From positions 124,001 through 188,000 of the forward strand of contig JODX01000003.1 of NCBI GenBank assembly GCA_000719105.1: a DNA stretch of 64,000 bases. Direction: 5' to 3'. Positions 44,299-54,991 of the stretch are shown piece after piece. Source of the DNA: Streptomyces sclerotialus. Its GTDB lineage: Bacteria > Actinomycetota > Actinomycetes > Streptomycetales > Streptomycetaceae. Made by a program: the position numbers and the translations under genes. The first letter of the stretch is position 1. Each line of letters begins with the position of its first letter. The notes beneath the pieces were generated by a model. The model was not told the DNA's origin. It worked only from the letters and a program-made list of their open reading frames with translations, and ran no database searches.

Positions 44299-44694
44299 CT
44301 ACCAGCGCTGGGTGAACGGCTGGTCCGTGCGGACGATCTCGCGGCCCAGCGGGAGCAGCGAGACCGGGATGAGCTTGAAGTTGGCGATGCCGAGCGGGAT
44401 GCCGATGATCGTGATGCACAGGGCCAGGCCCGTGACGATGTGGCCGAGCGCCAGCCACCAGCCCGCGAGGACCAGCCACAGCACGTTGCCGACGCAGGAG
44501 GGCGCGCCCGCGTCCTGCCGTTCGACCGCGGTGTATCCGAAGGGCCACAGGGCGTAGACCCCGATGCGGAAGGCGGCGATGCCGAACGGAATGCCGATGA
44601 TCGTGACGCACAGCAGCAATCCCGCCAGCAGGTAGGCGAGGAACAGCCAGAAGCCGCTGACGATCAGCCAGATCAGGTTGAGGATTGTCTTCAC
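44299..44694 (-). CDS. YccF-domain inner-membrane protein
   Basis: A 131-residue protein with two YccF repeats: [20 protein letters not shown] ... [14 protein letters not shown] and [20 protein letters not shown] ... [14 protein letters not shown]. Role unknown. GTG 44694 overlaps the htpX stop by four bases (GTGA), so the two are co-translated. Confidence 0.9.
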   Translation of the reverse strand: MKTILNLIWLIVSGFWLFLAYLLAGLLLCVTIIGIPFGIAAFRIGVYALWPFGYTAVERQDAGAPSCVGNVLWLVLAGWWLALGHIVTGLALCITIIGIPLGIANFKLIPVSLLPLGREIVRTDQPFTQRW

Positions 44695-45554
44695 TGGTGG
44701 CGACCTGCCATCTGCTCGAGCCGGGCGATGCGCTCTGCCATCGGCGGGTGGGTCGAGAACATCTTGGACAGTCCCTGGCCCGGGCGGAAGGGGTTGGCGA
44801 TCATCATGTGGCTCGCGGTCTCGATGCGGGGCTCCGGCGGCAGCGGGAGCTGCTTGGTGCCCGCTTCGAGCTTGCGCAGGGCGCTCGCGAGGGCCAGGGG
44901 GTCACCGGTCAGCTGGGCGCCGGAGGCGTCTGCCTCGTACTCCCTGGAGCGGCTGATGGCGAGTTGGATGACGCTCGCGGCGAGCGGGCCCAGCAGCATG
45001 ACGAGCAGCATGCCGAGGACGCCGGGGCCGTCGTCGTCGTTGGAGCGGCCGATGGGGATCAGCCAGGCGAAGTTGACCAGGAACATGATCACCGAGGCCA
45101 GGGCGCCGGCGACCGACGAGATCAGGATGTCGCGGTTGTAGACGTGGCTGAGTTCATGGCCGATCACGCCGCGCAGTTCCCGCTCGTCCAGGATGCGCAG
45201 GATGCCTTCGGTGCAGCACACGGCGGCGTTGCGCGGGTTGCGGCCCGTGGCGAACGCGTTCGGGGCGTCCGTCGGGGAGATGTACAGGCGGGGCATGGGC
45301 TGGCGGGCCTGGGTGGAGAGTTCGCGGACCATGCGGTAGAGGGCCGGGGCCTGGAACTCGCTCACGGGGCGGGCGCGCATCGCGCGCAGCGCGAGCTTGT
45401 CGCTGTTCCAGTAGGCGTACGCGTTCGTGCCGATCGCGACGACGAGCGCGACGACGAGGCCCGCACGCCCGAAGAAGCTGCCGATGACGATGATGAGTGC
45501 GGACAGCCCGCCGAGGAGTACGGCGGTCCTGAGCCCGTTGTGCCGGCGGTGCAC
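44691..45554 (-). CDS. htpX: Membrane zinc metalloprotease HtpX
   Basis: A 287-residue M48 peptidase that removes damaged membrane proteins. Two membrane helices near the N-terminus, the HEXXH active site in [11 protein letters not shown], two further helices, and the third ligand in SREYEAD are all seen. The GTG at 45554 ([12 protein letters not shown]) has GGAGG seven bases upstream. The gap 45555-45784 before the nuo operon end holds no gene. Confidence 0.93.
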   Translation of the reverse strand: MHRRHNGLRTAVLLGGLSALIIVIGSFFGRAGLVVALVVAIGTNAYAYWNSDKLALRAMRARPVSEFQAPALYRMVRELSTQARQPMPRLYISPTDAPNAFATGRNPRNAAVCCTEGILRILDERELRGVIGHELSHVYNRDILISSVAGALASVIMFLVNFAWLIPIGRSNDDDGPGVLGMLLVMLLGPLAASVIQLAISRSREYEADASGAQLTGDPLALASALRKLEAGTKQLPLPPEPRIETASHMMIANPFRPGQGLSKMFSTHPPMAERIARLEQMAGRHQ

Positions 45555-45784
45555 GGTACGCCCTCCAAGTCGTGCGGCAGGGGGACCCTTGCTTGCTTGC
45601 GGATGTGCTGGTGCCACCTCTCAGTGGAACCTTCCCTCCTGGTCAACGCCAGGCAGGGAGTACTAGTTCCCTTGTGCGCGCTGGGGCGCCCTTCCGCCGC
45701 CCGGGTGACCGGAGGGGAGGCGCGCCGGCGAGACGCGCGTGGCCGTCCGGGTTCCCCTCACGCGCGCGTGGATGCGCCCGTGGC

Positions 45785-47296
45785 CTAGAAGAGGCTCGTG
45801 CCGGCGAAGCGCAGGACGAGCTGGGGAGCTCCGGAGAGGGCGACGCCCAGGACGCCCGCGAGGGCGATCGCGGCCGTCAGCGGGGCCGTCGCACGGTGCT
45901 TCACGGGTGCACCCTCGGGAGCCCGGAACAGCAGGGCCGTCCACTGGAGGTAGTAGAAGAGGGCGATCACGACGTTGACGGCCATGACCACGGCGAGCCA
46001 GCCGAGCCCCGCGTCGACGGCGGCCGAGAAGACGGTCACCTTGGCGAAGAGGCCGATGACGCCCGGCGGCAGTCCGGCGAGGCAGAGCAGGAAGAACCCC
46101 AGGAGCAGGGCGGTGAGCGGGCTGGCGGCGTACAGACCGCGGTAGTCGCTGACGCGGTTCAGCGGCTTGGTACGGGCCACCAGGGCGGCCACCGCGAAGG
46201 CGCCGAGGTTCACGGCGGCGTACATCAGTGCGTAGGCGACGGTGGAGCCGATCGGCTGCCGGGCGTCGTCGGAGTACGCGGCCGCCGCGATCGGCACGAG
46301 CAGGTAGCCTGCCTGGCCGACCGAGGACCAGGCGAGGAGCCGTACGGCGCTGTACGCGCGCGTGGCCTGCTGACGGAGGGCACCGACGTTGCCGACGGTC
46401 ATGGTGAGGGCGGCCAGGACGGCGAGCGCCGGGCCCCAGACGTCCGCGTACGAGGGAAGGGCGACGACGGTGACGAGGATCAGCCCCGAGAAGCCGACGG
46501 CCTTGCCGACGACCGAGAGGTAGGCGGCCACGGGGAGGGGCGCCCCCACGTAGGTGTCGGGCACCCAGAAGTGGAACGGCACGGCGGCCGTCTTGAAGGC
46601 GAAGCCGATGAGCGTGAGGACGACACCGGCCTGGGTGAGCGTCTGGAGCTGTCCGTCGACGCCCTGGATCCGTTCGGCGATCTCGGTGAGGTACAGGGTG
46701 CCGGTGGCGGCGTACAGGAAGCTGACGCCCAGCAGGCTGACGGCGGTCGCCGTGACCGACGACAGGAAGAACTTCAGGGCCGCCTCGGAGGAGCGTCTGT
46801 CGCCGTACCGGAGGCCGACGAGCGCGAAGGCCGGCAGGGAGGCGACCTCCAGGGCGACGATCAGGGTCGCGAGGTCGCGGGAGGCGGGCAGGAGGGCGGC
46901 GCCCGCCGCGGACGACAGCAGCAGGAACCAGAACTCCCCTTCGGGGAGTTCCCTGCGGGCGTCCTTGAGGGCTGTCATCGACAGCAGGGCCGTGAGGAGG
47001 GCACCGCCGAGGACGAGGAACTGGACGACGAGCGCGAACCGGTCGGCCGTGTAGCTGCAGACGCCCGCGTCGTCGGCGAGGCAGAAGGTGGAGCGGTCAC
47101 CGTCCAGCAGGGGCAGCAGTGCCAGCACCGAGAGCGCGAGACCGGCGACCGACACCCGGCCGAGCAGGGCCTTCCGGTGCTCGCCCACGAACAGGTCGGC
47201 GACGAGAACGACGAGTCCGACGACCGCGGCGACGGTGGGCGGGGCGATCGTGAGCCAGTCGACGGACTGGACCACGGACTGGGCCAGGGAGCTCAT
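45785..47296 (-). CDS. nuoN: NADH-quinone oxidoreductase subunit N
   Basis: A 503-residue antiporter-like complex I subunit with ~14 membrane helices. Conserved features are the Glu in LIVALEVASLPAFALVG, the Lys in LIGFAFKTAAVPFHFWVPD and the broken helix near GLPPGVIGLFAKVTVF. ATG 47296 overlaps the nuoM stop (ATGA) and has AGGAGG six bases upstream. It is the last gene of the reduced operon. Confidence 0.96.
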   Translation of the reverse strand: MSSLAQSVVQSVDWLTIAPPTVAAVVGLVVLVADLFVGEHRKALLGRVSVAGLALSVLALLPLLDGDRSTFCLADDAGVCSYTADRFALVVQFLVLGGALLTALLSMTALKDARRELPEGEFWFLLLSSAAGAALLPASRDLATLIVALEVASLPAFALVGLRYGDRRSSEAALKFFLSSVTATAVSLLGVSFLYAATGTLYLTEIAERIQGVDGQLQTLTQAGVVLTLIGFAFKTAAVPFHFWVPDTYVGAPLPVAAYLSVVGKAVGFSGLILVTVVALPSYADVWGPALAVLAALTMTVGNVGALRQQATRAYSAVRLLAWSSVGQAGYLLVPIAAAAYSDDARQPIGSTVAYALMYAAVNLGAFAVAALVARTKPLNRVSDYRGLYAASPLTALLLGFFLLCLAGLPPGVIGLFAKVTVFSAAVDAGLGWLAVVMAVNVVIALFYYLQWTALLFRAPEGAPVKHRATAPLTAAIALAGVLGVALSGAPQLVLRFAGTSLF

Positions 47297-48876
47297 CGGG
47301 TGCCTCCTGCGAGGAGCTGCTGCACGGCCGGGTCGGTCAGGCCGAGGAGTGCCGCGGGCCAGAGGCCGGCGACGACGGTGAGGACGACGAGCGGGGTCCA
47401 GGCCGCGAACTCGTACGTCCGGACGTCGGCGAGCTCCGGGCGGCTCCGGTCCTCGTGCGGCGGCGCGCCCATGCAGACGCGGCGTACGACGACGAGCAGG
47501 TACGCGGCGGTGAGGAGGGTGCCGAACGCGGCGATCGCCATGAACGTGCGGAAGGCCGGGCGGCTGAGGCCGTCGGCGGGGTCGAACGCGCCGAACAGCG
47601 CCAGCATCTCGCCCCAGAACCCGGCGAGGCCCGGCAGTCCGAGCGAGGCCACGGCCGCGAAGGCGAGGAGGCCGCCGAGGCGCGGGGCCCTGCCGTAGAG
47701 GGCGGCGCCGGTCTCCTGGGCGAGGGTGTCGAGGTCGGTCGTGCCCGTACGGTCCTTCAACGCGCCGACCAGGAAGAACAGCAGGCCGGTGATGAGGCCG
47801 TGGGCGATGTTGGCGAAGAGCGCGCCGTTCACGCCGGTCGGGGTCATCGAGGCGATGCCGAGCAGGACGAAGCCCATGTGGCCGACGGAGGAGTACGCGA
47901 TGAGGCGCTTGAGGTCGCCCTTCGCGCCTTGCCGGGCGAGGGCGAGGCAGGCCAGCGAACCGTAGACGATGCCGACGACCGCGAAGGCCGCGAGGTACGG
48001 CGCGAAAGTGCGGAAGCCGTCGGGCGCGACCGGCAGCAGAATGCGGACGAACCCGTACGTACCCATCTTCAGCAGGACACCGGCCAGCAGGACCGAGCCG
48101 ACGGTCGGCGCGGCGGTGTGGGCGTCCGGCAGCCAGCTGTGCAGCGGCCACATCGGCGTCTTGACCGCGAGCCCGATCCCGATCGCCAGAACGGCGATGA
48201 CCTGCACGGACGTGGTGAGCGGGCGGTCGTTGTCAGTGGCGAGTGCCACCATGTCGAATGTGCCCGCCTCAAGCCCGATCAGAAGCAGGCCCAGCAGCAT
48301 GACCACGGAACCGAGCAGTGTGTAGAGGATGAACTTCCAGGCGGCTCGGGTCCGCTGCTCACCACCCCAGCGGGCGATGAGGAAGTACATCGGGATGAGC
48401 ACCATCTCGAACGCGAGGAAGAACAGCAGCAGGTCGAGGACGGCGAAGGTCGCGAGCGTGCCGGACTCGAGGAGGAGCAGCAGCGCGACGAAGGCCTTCG
48501 GGGCCGGGCCCGTGGGCGGCTTGAAGTACGAGTACAGCGCGCACAGGAAGGTCAGCAGCGCGGTCAGGACCAGGAGGGGGAGGGAGATGCCGTCGACGCC
48601 GAGGTGGATGCGCACGTCGAGTGCGGGGATCCAGCTGATGTCCGTGCTGGCCTGCATCCTCGACGGCTGGTCGTGGTCGAAGCCGAGCGCCAGGACGATC
48701 GCGGCAGCGAGGATCGTGCCGGTCACGGTCACGCCGTGGCGGAGCACGGCCTGCTCCGGTGACGTCCCCTTCAGCCCGGGCGGGGCCGGCAGGAGGGCGG
48801 CGACCGCTCCGAGGAGCGGGCCGACGACGATCAACGCCAGAAGGAACTGCATCACGGACTCGCTGATATCGATCAC
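47293..48876 (-). CDS. nuoM: NADH-quinone oxidoreductase subunit M
   Basis: A 527-residue proton-pumping antiporter-like subunit. Key residues: Glu in FFLAFEMVLIPMYFLI, Lys in GLAVKTPMWPLHSWLPDAH and Lys in RLIAYSSVGHMGF's neighbour KGDLKR. The start GTG 48876 is four bases beyond the nuoL stop. Complete. Confidence 0.96.
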   Translation of the reverse strand: MIDISESVMQFLLALIVVGPLLGAVAALLPAPPGLKGTSPEQAVLRHGVTVTGTILAAAIVLALGFDHDQPSRMQASTDISWIPALDVRIHLGVDGISLPLLVLTALLTFLCALYSYFKPPTGPAPKAFVALLLLLESGTLATFAVLDLLLFFLAFEMVLIPMYFLIARWGGEQRTRAAWKFILYTLLGSVVMLLGLLLIGLEAGTFDMVALATDNDRPLTTSVQVIAVLAIGIGLAVKTPMWPLHSWLPDAHTAAPTVGSVLLAGVLLKMGTYGFVRILLPVAPDGFRTFAPYLAAFAVVGIVYGSLACLALARQGAKGDLKRLIAYSSVGHMGFVLLGIASMTPTGVNGALFANIAHGLITGLLFFLVGALKDRTGTTDLDTLAQETGAALYGRAPRLGGLLAFAAVASLGLPGLAGFWGEMLALFGAFDPADGLSRPAFRTFMAIAAFGTLLTAAYLLVVVRRVCMGAPPHEDRSRPELADVRTYEFAAWTPLVVLTVVAGLWPAALLGLTDPAVQQLLAGGTR

Positions 48877-48882
48877 GCCTGC

Positions 48883-50874
48883 TCACGCTCCCGTGGCGAC
48901 GAGGACGGCGGCGACCACCAGGACGACGGTGCCGGCGAGCAGCGCGCTCACATAGGTCTGCACATTGCCGGTCTGGGCACGCCGGACGGCCGCGCCGAGC
49001 AGGCGGGGTACGGCACCCGCGCCGCGTACGTAGGTGTCGACGACCTCGCGGTCGAGGAAGCGGACGAGACGCGCCGCGGCCTGGACCGGGCGGACGAAGA
49101 GGGCCGCGTAGACGGCGTCGAGGTGGAATCCGGCGGCCGCGGGCCGGTGCAGCGGGCCGAGCAGCAGCCGGCCCGGGTCGGCCGGATCGGCTGCGGAGGC
49201 CACGTTCCCGTAGGCGGGCGTGTGGCTCGCGATCGCCTCGGCCTCGACCGTGCCCGCATCGGCCTCCGGATGAGCGGCGACCGCACCCAGCGGCACGCCG
49301 GCCGCCAGGGCGGTGGTGTGCCGCCAGGTGCCGTACGTGACGAGTCCGCCGACCAGGGCGAGGCCCGTGCCGAGGACGGACGTGGTGAGGGTCGGGGTCA
49401 GGTCGCGGCCGTCGAACCAGTCGGGCAGCACCCCGGTGGCCAGGCCGAACGCGATCGACGGGACCGTGAGGAGCCAGAGCACGGCGTTCATGGCGACCGG
49501 CTGCCTGCCGTGGTCCGGGGCCTCGGCGCCGCGGCCGCGGAAGGCGAGCAGCCACAGCCGGGTGGCGTAGGCGGCGGTGAGCAGGGCCGTGAGCAGGCCG
49601 GCGACGAGAACGATCCAGCCGGCGGTGCCCGGGACGTGCTCGGCGTGACCGGTGGCCGCGTGTTCGGCGGCTCCGAGCACGGCCTCCTTGGAGAAGAAGC
49701 CGCTGAAGGGCGGGATCGCGGCGAGGGCGAGGAGCGCCACGGTCATCGTCCAGTAGGCGTCGGGGACGCGGGCGCGCAGGTTGCTCATGCGGGACATGGC
49801 GGCCAGCGAGTTGGTGCCGGCGGCGTGGATGATCACGCCGGCCGCGAGGAACAGCAGCGCCTTGAAGGCGCCGTGCGACAGGAGGTGGAAGACGGCGGCA
49901 CCGCGGTCGCCGACGGCGAGGGCGCCGGTCATGTAGCCGAGCTGGCCGATCGTCGAGTACGCGAGGACGCGTTTGATGTCGTCCTGGGCGAGCGCGGCGA
50001 GCGCCGAGCCGGCCATCGTGACCGCGGCCATGACGGCGAGGACGAGCAGGGCCGCCGAGGAGGCGGCGAACACCGGGAGGAGCCGGGCGATGAAGTAGAC
50101 ACCGGCGGCGACCATCGTCGCGGCGTGGATCAGCGCGGAGACGGGTGTGGGGCCCGCCATCGCGTCGGGGAGCCAGGTGTGGAGCGGGAACTGCGCCGAC
50201 TTGCCCGCCACACCGGCGAGGAGCAGCAGGGCGATGAGCGTCGGGTGGTCGAGTCCGCCGCTCGCGACCGCGCCCAGGACGGTCGTGATGCGGAAGGACC
50301 CGGCGTCCACGGCGAGCGCGAACAGACCGATGAGGAAGGGGACGTCGCCGAGCTTGGTGACGAGGAAGGCCTTGATCGAGGCGGCGCGGGCCTCGGGAGT
50401 CTCCCAGTAGTGGCCGACCAGGAAGTAGGAGCAGATGCCCATGATCTCCCAGCCGACCAGCAGCACCATCAGGTCGCCCGAGTAGACGACGAGCAGCATC
50501 GCGGAGGTGAAGAGGGAGACGAGGGCGGCGTACGAGGGGTAGCGCGGGTCGTCGCGCAGGTAGCCCGTCGAGTAGATCTGCACGCAGGTGGCGACCAGGC
50601 CGACCAGGACGGCGACGAGCGCGGCGAAGCCGTCGATGTGCAGGGCGAGCTCGATGGGGACCGAGCCGGTGGGCGTGAGTTCCGTGGCGGCGTCCACGGC
50701 CCGGCCGCCGCCCTGGCGCACGGCGACCAGCACGGCGAGGGCGAGGGCCGCGAGGGTCGGCAGGACGGCGAGGGGGCGGACGAAGCCGGGGGCCGTACGG
50801 CCCAGGAGCAGACCGGCGGCGGAGCCCAGGAACGGAAGGAGGGGGACGAGAACGGCGAGGGTGGTCGTGGTCAC
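48883..50874 (-). CDS. nuoL: NADH-quinone oxidoreductase subunit L
   Basis: A 663-residue antiporter-like subunit with the long lateral helix at its C-terminus. It contains the catalytic Glu in [40 protein letters not shown] and [21 protein letters not shown] 50874 overlaps the nuoK stop (GTGA). Complete and apparently functional. Confidence 0.96.
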   Translation of the reverse strand: MTTTTLAVLVPLLPFLGSAAGLLLGRTAPGFVRPLAVLPTLAALALAVLVAVRQGGGRAVDAATELTPTGSVPIELALHIDGFAALVAVLVGLVATCVQIYSTGYLRDDPRYPSYAALVSLFTSAMLLVVYSGDLMVLLVGWEIMGICSYFLVGHYWETPEARAASIKAFLVTKLGDVPFLIGLFALAVDAGSFRITTVLGAVASGGLDHPTLIALLLLAGVAGKSAQFPLHTWLPDAMAGPTPVSALIHAATMVAAGVYFIARLLPVFAASSAALLVLAVMAAVTMAGSALAALAQDDIKRVLAYSTIGQLGYMTGALAVGDRGAAVFHLLSHGAFKALLFLAAGVIIHAAGTNSLAAMSRMSNLRARVPDAYWTMTVALLALAAIPPFSGFFSKEAVLGAAEHAATGHAEHVPGTAGWIVLVAGLLTALLTAAYATRLWLLAFRGRGAEAPDHGRQPVAMNAVLWLLTVPSIAFGLATGVLPDWFDGRDLTPTLTTSVLGTGLALVGGLVTYGTWRHTTALAAGVPLGAVAAHPEADAGTVEAEAIASHTPAYGNVASAADPADPGRLLLGPLHRPAAAGFHLDAVYAALFVRPVQAAARLVRFLDREVVDTYVRGAGAVPRLLGAAVRRAQTGNVQTYVSALLAGTVVLVVAAVLVATGA

Positions 50875-51287
50875 GCGGTGGCCTCAGCCTTCTCGGCGGC
50901 CGTCCCGGTCGCGGGGGTCGCGGGGGTGCCGCTGTCGGAACCGTCGCTGTCGGGGCCGTCGTGCTCGTGGCCCTCGGCGGTGTCGCGGAGCTTGTCGATG
51001 TCCGAGGTGCCGCGGTTGCGGTGGACGGCGAGGACGATCGCCAGGCCGATGCCGATCTCGGCGGCGGCGATGGCGATGGTGAACAGGGTCAGTGCCTGGC
51101 CGGAGTGCAGGGTCTCCTCGGCGGCCTTGCTGAGCCAGACGTCGAAGGCGACGAGGTTCAGGTTGACGGCGTTGAGCATGAGCTCGACCGACATCAGGAC
51201 CAGGATCGCGTTGCGGCGGGCGAGGACTCCGTACAGGCCGGTGCAGAAGAGGAGGGCGGAGAGGACGGCTGGATAGGCGAGATGCAT
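50871..51287 (-). CDS. nuoK: NADH-quinone oxidoreductase subunit K, with extra C-terminal tail
   Basis: A 138-residue subunit; usual NuoK is ~100. The three helices carry the two conserved Glu ([16 protein letters not shown] and [13 protein letters not shown]). The last ~38 residues ([20 protein letters not shown] onward) are acidic and Pro/Ala-rich, beyond the normal end. It overlaps the nuoJ stop by one base. Confidence 0.94.
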   Translation of the reverse strand: MHLAYPAVLSALLFCTGLYGVLARRNAILVLMSVELMLNAVNLNLVAFDVWLSKAAEETLHSGQALTLFTIAIAAAEIGIGLAIVLAVHRNRGTSDIDKLRDTAEGHEHDGPDSDGSDSGTPATPATGTAAEKAEATA

Positions 51288-51982
51288 CAGCGGGCCCCTT
51301 CCTGGGACGAGGGCCGCCCTTCGGAAGCGGAGGCAGGTCCGGCGGCAGGGCCGTCAGCAGGCGCGGCGGCAGGGCCGTCGGCGCCGGACGAGGGTCCGTG
51401 GGAGGCGGTGCCGGTGGGGGTGGCCTTCGCCTTGCGGGAGAGGACGATGGCGCCGACGAGGGCGGCGAGGAGGAGGACGGAGAGGGCCTCGAACGGGAGG
51501 ACCCAGTTCCGGAAGAGGGCTTGGCCGGTCACCTCGGTGGAGCCCTCGGCGGGGCCGTCCAGGTCGATCCAGGTCGTGCGGAACGCGTCGACGACGACCC
51601 AGACCAGGGCGGCGGCCGAGGCGACGGCCACGGCGAGGGCGGCCCAGCGGTTGCCGGAGTCGGCGTCCGGTGAGCGGCCGATCGGTGCCTTGGTGAGCAT
51701 CAGACCGAACAGGAGGAGGACGACCACGGAGCCGACGTAGATCAGGACCTGCACCCAGGCGATGAACTCGGCGGTGAGCAGGAGGTACTCGACGGCGAGG
51801 CCACCGAGGGCCACCACGAGCCACAGGGCGGCGTGCACCAGCTGCCGGGTGGTGACGGTGACGACGGCGGCGCCGAAGGTGACCAGGCCCACGAGGAGGA
51901 AGGCGATCTCCACGCCGGTGGGCGAGAGGAAGCCTCGGGTCTGGGAGAGGCCGGCGGTGGTCGCGAGGGCCGCGAAGGTCAT
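51287..51982 (-). CDS. nuoJ: NADH-quinone oxidoreductase subunit J, with low-complexity tail
   Basis: A 231-residue subunit with five membrane helices; the pi-bulge helix is [20 protein letters not shown]. About 45 residues of Pro/Ala/Ser/Gly ([18 protein letters not shown]) extend the C-terminus. ATG 51982 overlaps the nuoI stop (ATGA). Confidence 0.94.
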   Translation of the reverse strand: MTFAALATTAGLSQTRGFLSPTGVEIAFLLVGLVTFGAAVVTVTTRQLVHAALWLVVALGGLAVEYLLLTAEFIAWVQVLIYVGSVVVLLLFGLMLTKAPIGRSPDADSGNRWAALAVAVASAAALVWVVVDAFRTTWIDLDGPAEGSTEVTGQALFRNWVLPFEALSVLLLAALVGAIVLSRKAKATPTGTASHGPSSGADGPAAAPADGPAAGPASASEGRPSSQEGAR

Positions 51983-52746
51983 GCCTGGCCCTCCTGCCGC
52001 GGCTGGTCCGTCTGCTGCCTGGAGTCGCCCGACGGGCGGGTCGGCCGTTCGGCCGCGCGGGCCTGTTCGTCCGCGTGCGGTTCGGTTCCGGTCGGGGCCG
52101 TGGGCCTGGCGGAGGGCTCCGCGGCACTGGGCCCGGCGGGGGACTCGGGTGCCGCGGACTGCTGCTGGGCGGCGAGCTTGTCGGCGGTCTTGCGGGCGGC
52201 GGCGAGTTCCTTCGGCTCCTCCGCGCCGGGGTCGAGGGCGGGCGGGGCCGGAACCGTCCACATCCACTCGCGGAGCTTGTCGCGCTCGTGGGTGAGGTCG
52301 CGGATGTCGGTCTCGGCGTACTCGAACTCCGGGGACCAGAAGAGGGCGTCGAAGGGGCAGACCTCGATGCAGATACCGCAGTACATGCAGAGGGAGAAGT
52401 CGATGGCGAAACGGTCGAGGACGTTGCGGCTGCGCTCGCGGCCGCCCGGGGCGGCGGGCGGGACCGTCTCCTTGTGCGAGTCGATGTAGATGCACCAGTC
52501 CGGGCACTCGCGGGCGCACAGCATGCAGACCGTGCAGTTCTCCTCGAAGAGACCGATCACCCCGCGGGTGCGGGGCGGGAGGTGGGGCTGGACCTCCGGG
52601 TACTGCTCGGTGACGGTCTTCTTCGTCATCGTGCGCAGGGTGACGGCCAGGCCCTTGGCCAGGCCGGAGCCGGGGATCGACCGGCGGGGCCGTTCGGCGG
52701 GCGTCGTCGAGGTGGCGGCGTGGTGGTCGGGCGAGGGGCGGGTCAT
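51979..52746 (-). CDS. nuoI: NADH-quinone oxidoreductase subunit I, with long tail
   Basis: A 255-residue 2x[4Fe-4S] subunit. Both cluster motifs are intact, [12 protein letters not shown] and [12 protein letters not shown] (N6a, N6b), so an electron path towards the NuoB cluster is kept. The last ~80 residues are a Glu/Ala/Pro/Thr-rich tail absent from ordinary NuoI (~180 residues). ATG 52746 lies two bases past the nuoH stop. Confidence 0.95.
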   Translation of the reverse strand: MTRPSPDHHAATSTTPAERPRRSIPGSGLAKGLAVTLRTMTKKTVTEQYPEVQPHLPPRTRGVIGLFEENCTVCMLCARECPDWCIYIDSHKETVPPAAPGGRERSRNVLDRFAIDFSLCMYCGICIEVCPFDALFWSPEFEYAETDIRDLTHERDKLREWMWTVPAPPALDPGAEEPKELAAARKTADKLAAQQQSAAPESPAGPSAAEPSARPTAPTGTEPHADEQARAAERPTRPSGDSRQQTDQPRQEGQA

Positions 52747-52748
52747 GG

Positions 52749-53717
52749 TTACTGGTTCACCACCTTGACGACGCCGGTGAGGGCGATCTGGGCGAGGGCG
52801 AGCGGCACGAGGAGGGTCCAGGAGAGCTTCTGCAACTGGTCCTCACGGAGCCGGGGGTAGGTGACGCGCAGCCAGATGACGACGAAGGCGAGGACGGCGG
52901 TCTTCAGCAGGGTCCAGACCCAGCCGAGGCCGTCGGCGCCCCAGGGGCCGTGCCAGCCGCCCAGGAAGAGGACGGTGGTCAGGCCGCACAGGACGACGAT
53001 CCCGGCGTACTCGGCGAGCAGGAAGAGGGCGAAGCGCAGACCGGTGTACTCGGTGTACGCGCCGAAGATGATCTCCGAGTCGGCGACCGGCATGTCGAAC
53101 GGCGGGCGCTGCAGCTCGGCGAGGCCCGCGACGAAGAAGACGATCGCGCCGACGATCTGCCAGGGCAGCCACCACCACGCGAAGGCGTCGACGATGCCGG
53201 GGAGGGAGACCGTGCCGGCCGCCATGGCGACGGAGGCGGCGGCGAGCAGCATCGGAAGCTCGTAGGCGAGGAGCTGGGCGGCGGTGCGGAGGCCGCCGAG
53301 GAGGGAGAACTTGTTGGCGGAGGCCCAGCCGGCCATGAGGGAGCCGAGGACGCCGACGCCCATCACGGCGAGGACGAAGAAGACGCCCGCGTCGACGACC
53401 TGACCGACAGCACCCTCGCCCGGGCCGATGGGGATGGCGAGGAGGACCAGGAGGTACGGGAGGAGGGCCACGGCGGGAGCGAGCTGGAAGATACGGCGGT
53501 CCGCGCCCGCGGGGACGACGTCTTCCTTCTGGGCGAACTTGACGCCGTCGGCGACGAGCTGGGCCCAGCCGTGGAAGCCACCGGCGTACATGGGGCCGAG
53601 GCGTCCCTGCATGTGGGCCATGACCTTGTGCTCGGTCTGGCCCACGATCAGGGGGAAGGTGAGGAAGACGACGAAGACGAGGAGCAGTCGCAGGGCGACG
53701 TCGAGGGCGTCGTTCAC
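52749..53717 (-). CDS. nuoH: NADH-quinone oxidoreductase subunit H
   Basis: A 322-residue subunit forming the quinone tunnel with NuoB and NuoD. The loop [20 protein letters not shown] and the charged loop [20 protein letters not shown] then [17 protein letters not shown] hold the conserved Glu and Arg. GTG 53717 overlaps the nuoC stop (GTGA). Confidence 0.95.
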   Translation of the reverse strand: MNDALDVALRLLLVFVVFLTFPLIVGQTEHKVMAHMQGRLGPMYAGGFHGWAQLVADGVKFAQKEDVVPAGADRRIFQLAPAVALLPYLLVLLAIPIGPGEGAVGQVVDAGVFFVLAVMGVGVLGSLMAGWASANKFSLLGGLRTAAQLLAYELPMLLAAASVAMAAGTVSLPGIVDAFAWWWLPWQIVGAIVFFVAGLAELQRPPFDMPVADSEIIFGAYTEYTGLRFALFLLAEYAGIVVLCGLTTVLFLGGWHGPWGADGLGWVWTLLKTAVLAFVVIWLRVTYPRLREDQLQKLSWTLLVPLALAQIALTGVVKVVNQ

Positions 53718-54991
53718 TGCGTGCCTCCTGCTGGGGCGTCAGGGGGTGGAGGTGTTGGGGCGGAGGGGGTGGAGGGGGCGGACGAGTCCGAGGGGGCGGA
53801 CGAGTCCGAGGGGGCGGAGCGGTCCTTCTCGGGTGCGGTCGGTTCCGGGGTCGGCGGCTCGGGGTTCCGTTCCGGGGTCGGATCGGGAGTCGGTTCCGGG
53901 TTCGGATCAGGGTTCGGATCCGAACTCGGTTCCGGGTTCGGATCGGGAGTCGGAGCGGGTTCGTCGAAGGCGGGGCGGGCGTGGTGCCACGGCGCGTCCG
54001 TGCTGCGGGGCGGGGTGGGGGCCTTGGGGCCGGGGCGCTCGGTGCGGGGCGTGGACTCGGGCGAGGGCGCCGCTTCCGGTGTACCCGCGGTCCGCACGCG
54101 CTGGCTGGCCGAACCGCCGCTCGCGGTGCGGGAACGCCGCGGGCCCGTGGGACGCGGCGTCGGCTCGGAGGGAGGAGCTGTCGTTTCCGGGGCGCCGGCG
54201 CCCTGGCCGCGCTGGCTGGCCGATCCCCCGCTCGCCGTGCGTGTGCGGCGAGCCGGGGACGCGGGCGCCGTGGGTGCCGTGGGTGCCGTGTCGGAGGTGG
54301 GGCCGGCCTGGCTCGCCGAGCCCTCGGCTGCCGTACGGGTACGGCGGACCGGGCGGTCGCCCGCGGCACGGGAAGGGCGGGCGGGGCGGTCGCCGGCCGC
54401 GCGGGTGGAGCGGGCCGGGGCCGGGGGGAGCTGGCCCTTGAGCGGGCCCCACTCGTTGGGGTCCGGTACGCCGGGGGGAAGCATCTGGCGGCGCTTGGGC
54501 CCGCCGTGGTCCGACTCCCCCGGCTCCTTGGCGCCCGGCCAGGCCTTCGCGACCCGCGCCGCCAGGACGAAATCCTTGCGCAGCGGGTGTCCCTCGAAGT
54601 TCTCGGGCAGGAGCAGCGGGGCCAGTCCGGGGTGGCCCTCGAAAGTCACTCCGAACATTTCGTGGGTCTCGCGTTCGTGCCAGGCCGCGCCCGCGTAGAT
54701 GTCGACGGCGGAGGACAGGGCCGGGGTGTCGTGCAGAACCGTGGTGCGCAGGAGCAGCCGGCGCACCGGGGAGAGGGCCACCACGTGTGCCGAGACGCGG
54801 AAGCCCGTGCCGGGTTCGTCGACCGCGCTGAGCCAGTCGAAGTACGTGCAGCCCAGCCGTGAGCGGGCCGTGCGCAGAGCATCCGTCCAGGAAGTGGACG
54901 GGACGTCCACGGTGAGGACGCTGTAGGACTCCTCGGCCGTCGCGTCCGGGCCGAAGAGTTCCTCGACGGGAGCGGGGAGCCAGCCGGTCAC
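53714..54991 (-). CDS. nuoC: NADH-quinone oxidoreductase subunit C with ~235-residue disordered extension
   Basis: A 425-residue protein. The NuoC domain (~1-190) shows [18 protein letters not shown] and [14 protein letters not shown], the family signature. Residues ~190-425 are low complexity: three imperfect repeats around [14 protein letters not shown], then a Pro-Asn-Pro-Glu/Asp run and Ser/Ala/Asp repeats. No NuoD sequence is fused to it, and no nuoD gene follows. The start is GTG 54991, overlapping the nuoB stop (GTGA). Confidence 0.9.
   Translation of the reverse strand: MTGWLPAPVEELFGPDATAEESYSVLTVDVPSTSWTDALRTARSRLGCTYFDWLSAVDEPGTGFRVSAHVVALSPVRRLLLRTTVLHDTPALSSAVDIYAGAAWHERETHEMFGVTFEGHPGLAPLLLPENFEGHPLRKDFVLAARVAKAWPGAKEPGESDHGGPKRRQMLPPGVPDPNEWGPLKGQLPPAPARSTRAAGDRPARPSRAAGDRPVRRTRTAAEGSASQAGPTSDTAPTAPTAPASPARRTRTASGGSASQRGQGAGAPETTAPPSEPTPRPTGPRRSRTASGGSASQRVRTAGTPEAAPSPESTPRTERPGPKAPTPPRSTDAPWHHARPAFDEPAPTPDPNPEPSSDPNPDPNPEPTPDPTPERNPEPPTPEPTAPEKDRSAPSDSSAPSDSSAPSTPSAPTPPPPDAPAGGTQ

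Noticed and set aside
45572..48762. Plus-strand open frames across nuoN and nuoM
   Set aside because: Glu/Gly/Arg-rich antisense frames typical for hydrophobic genes read backwards.
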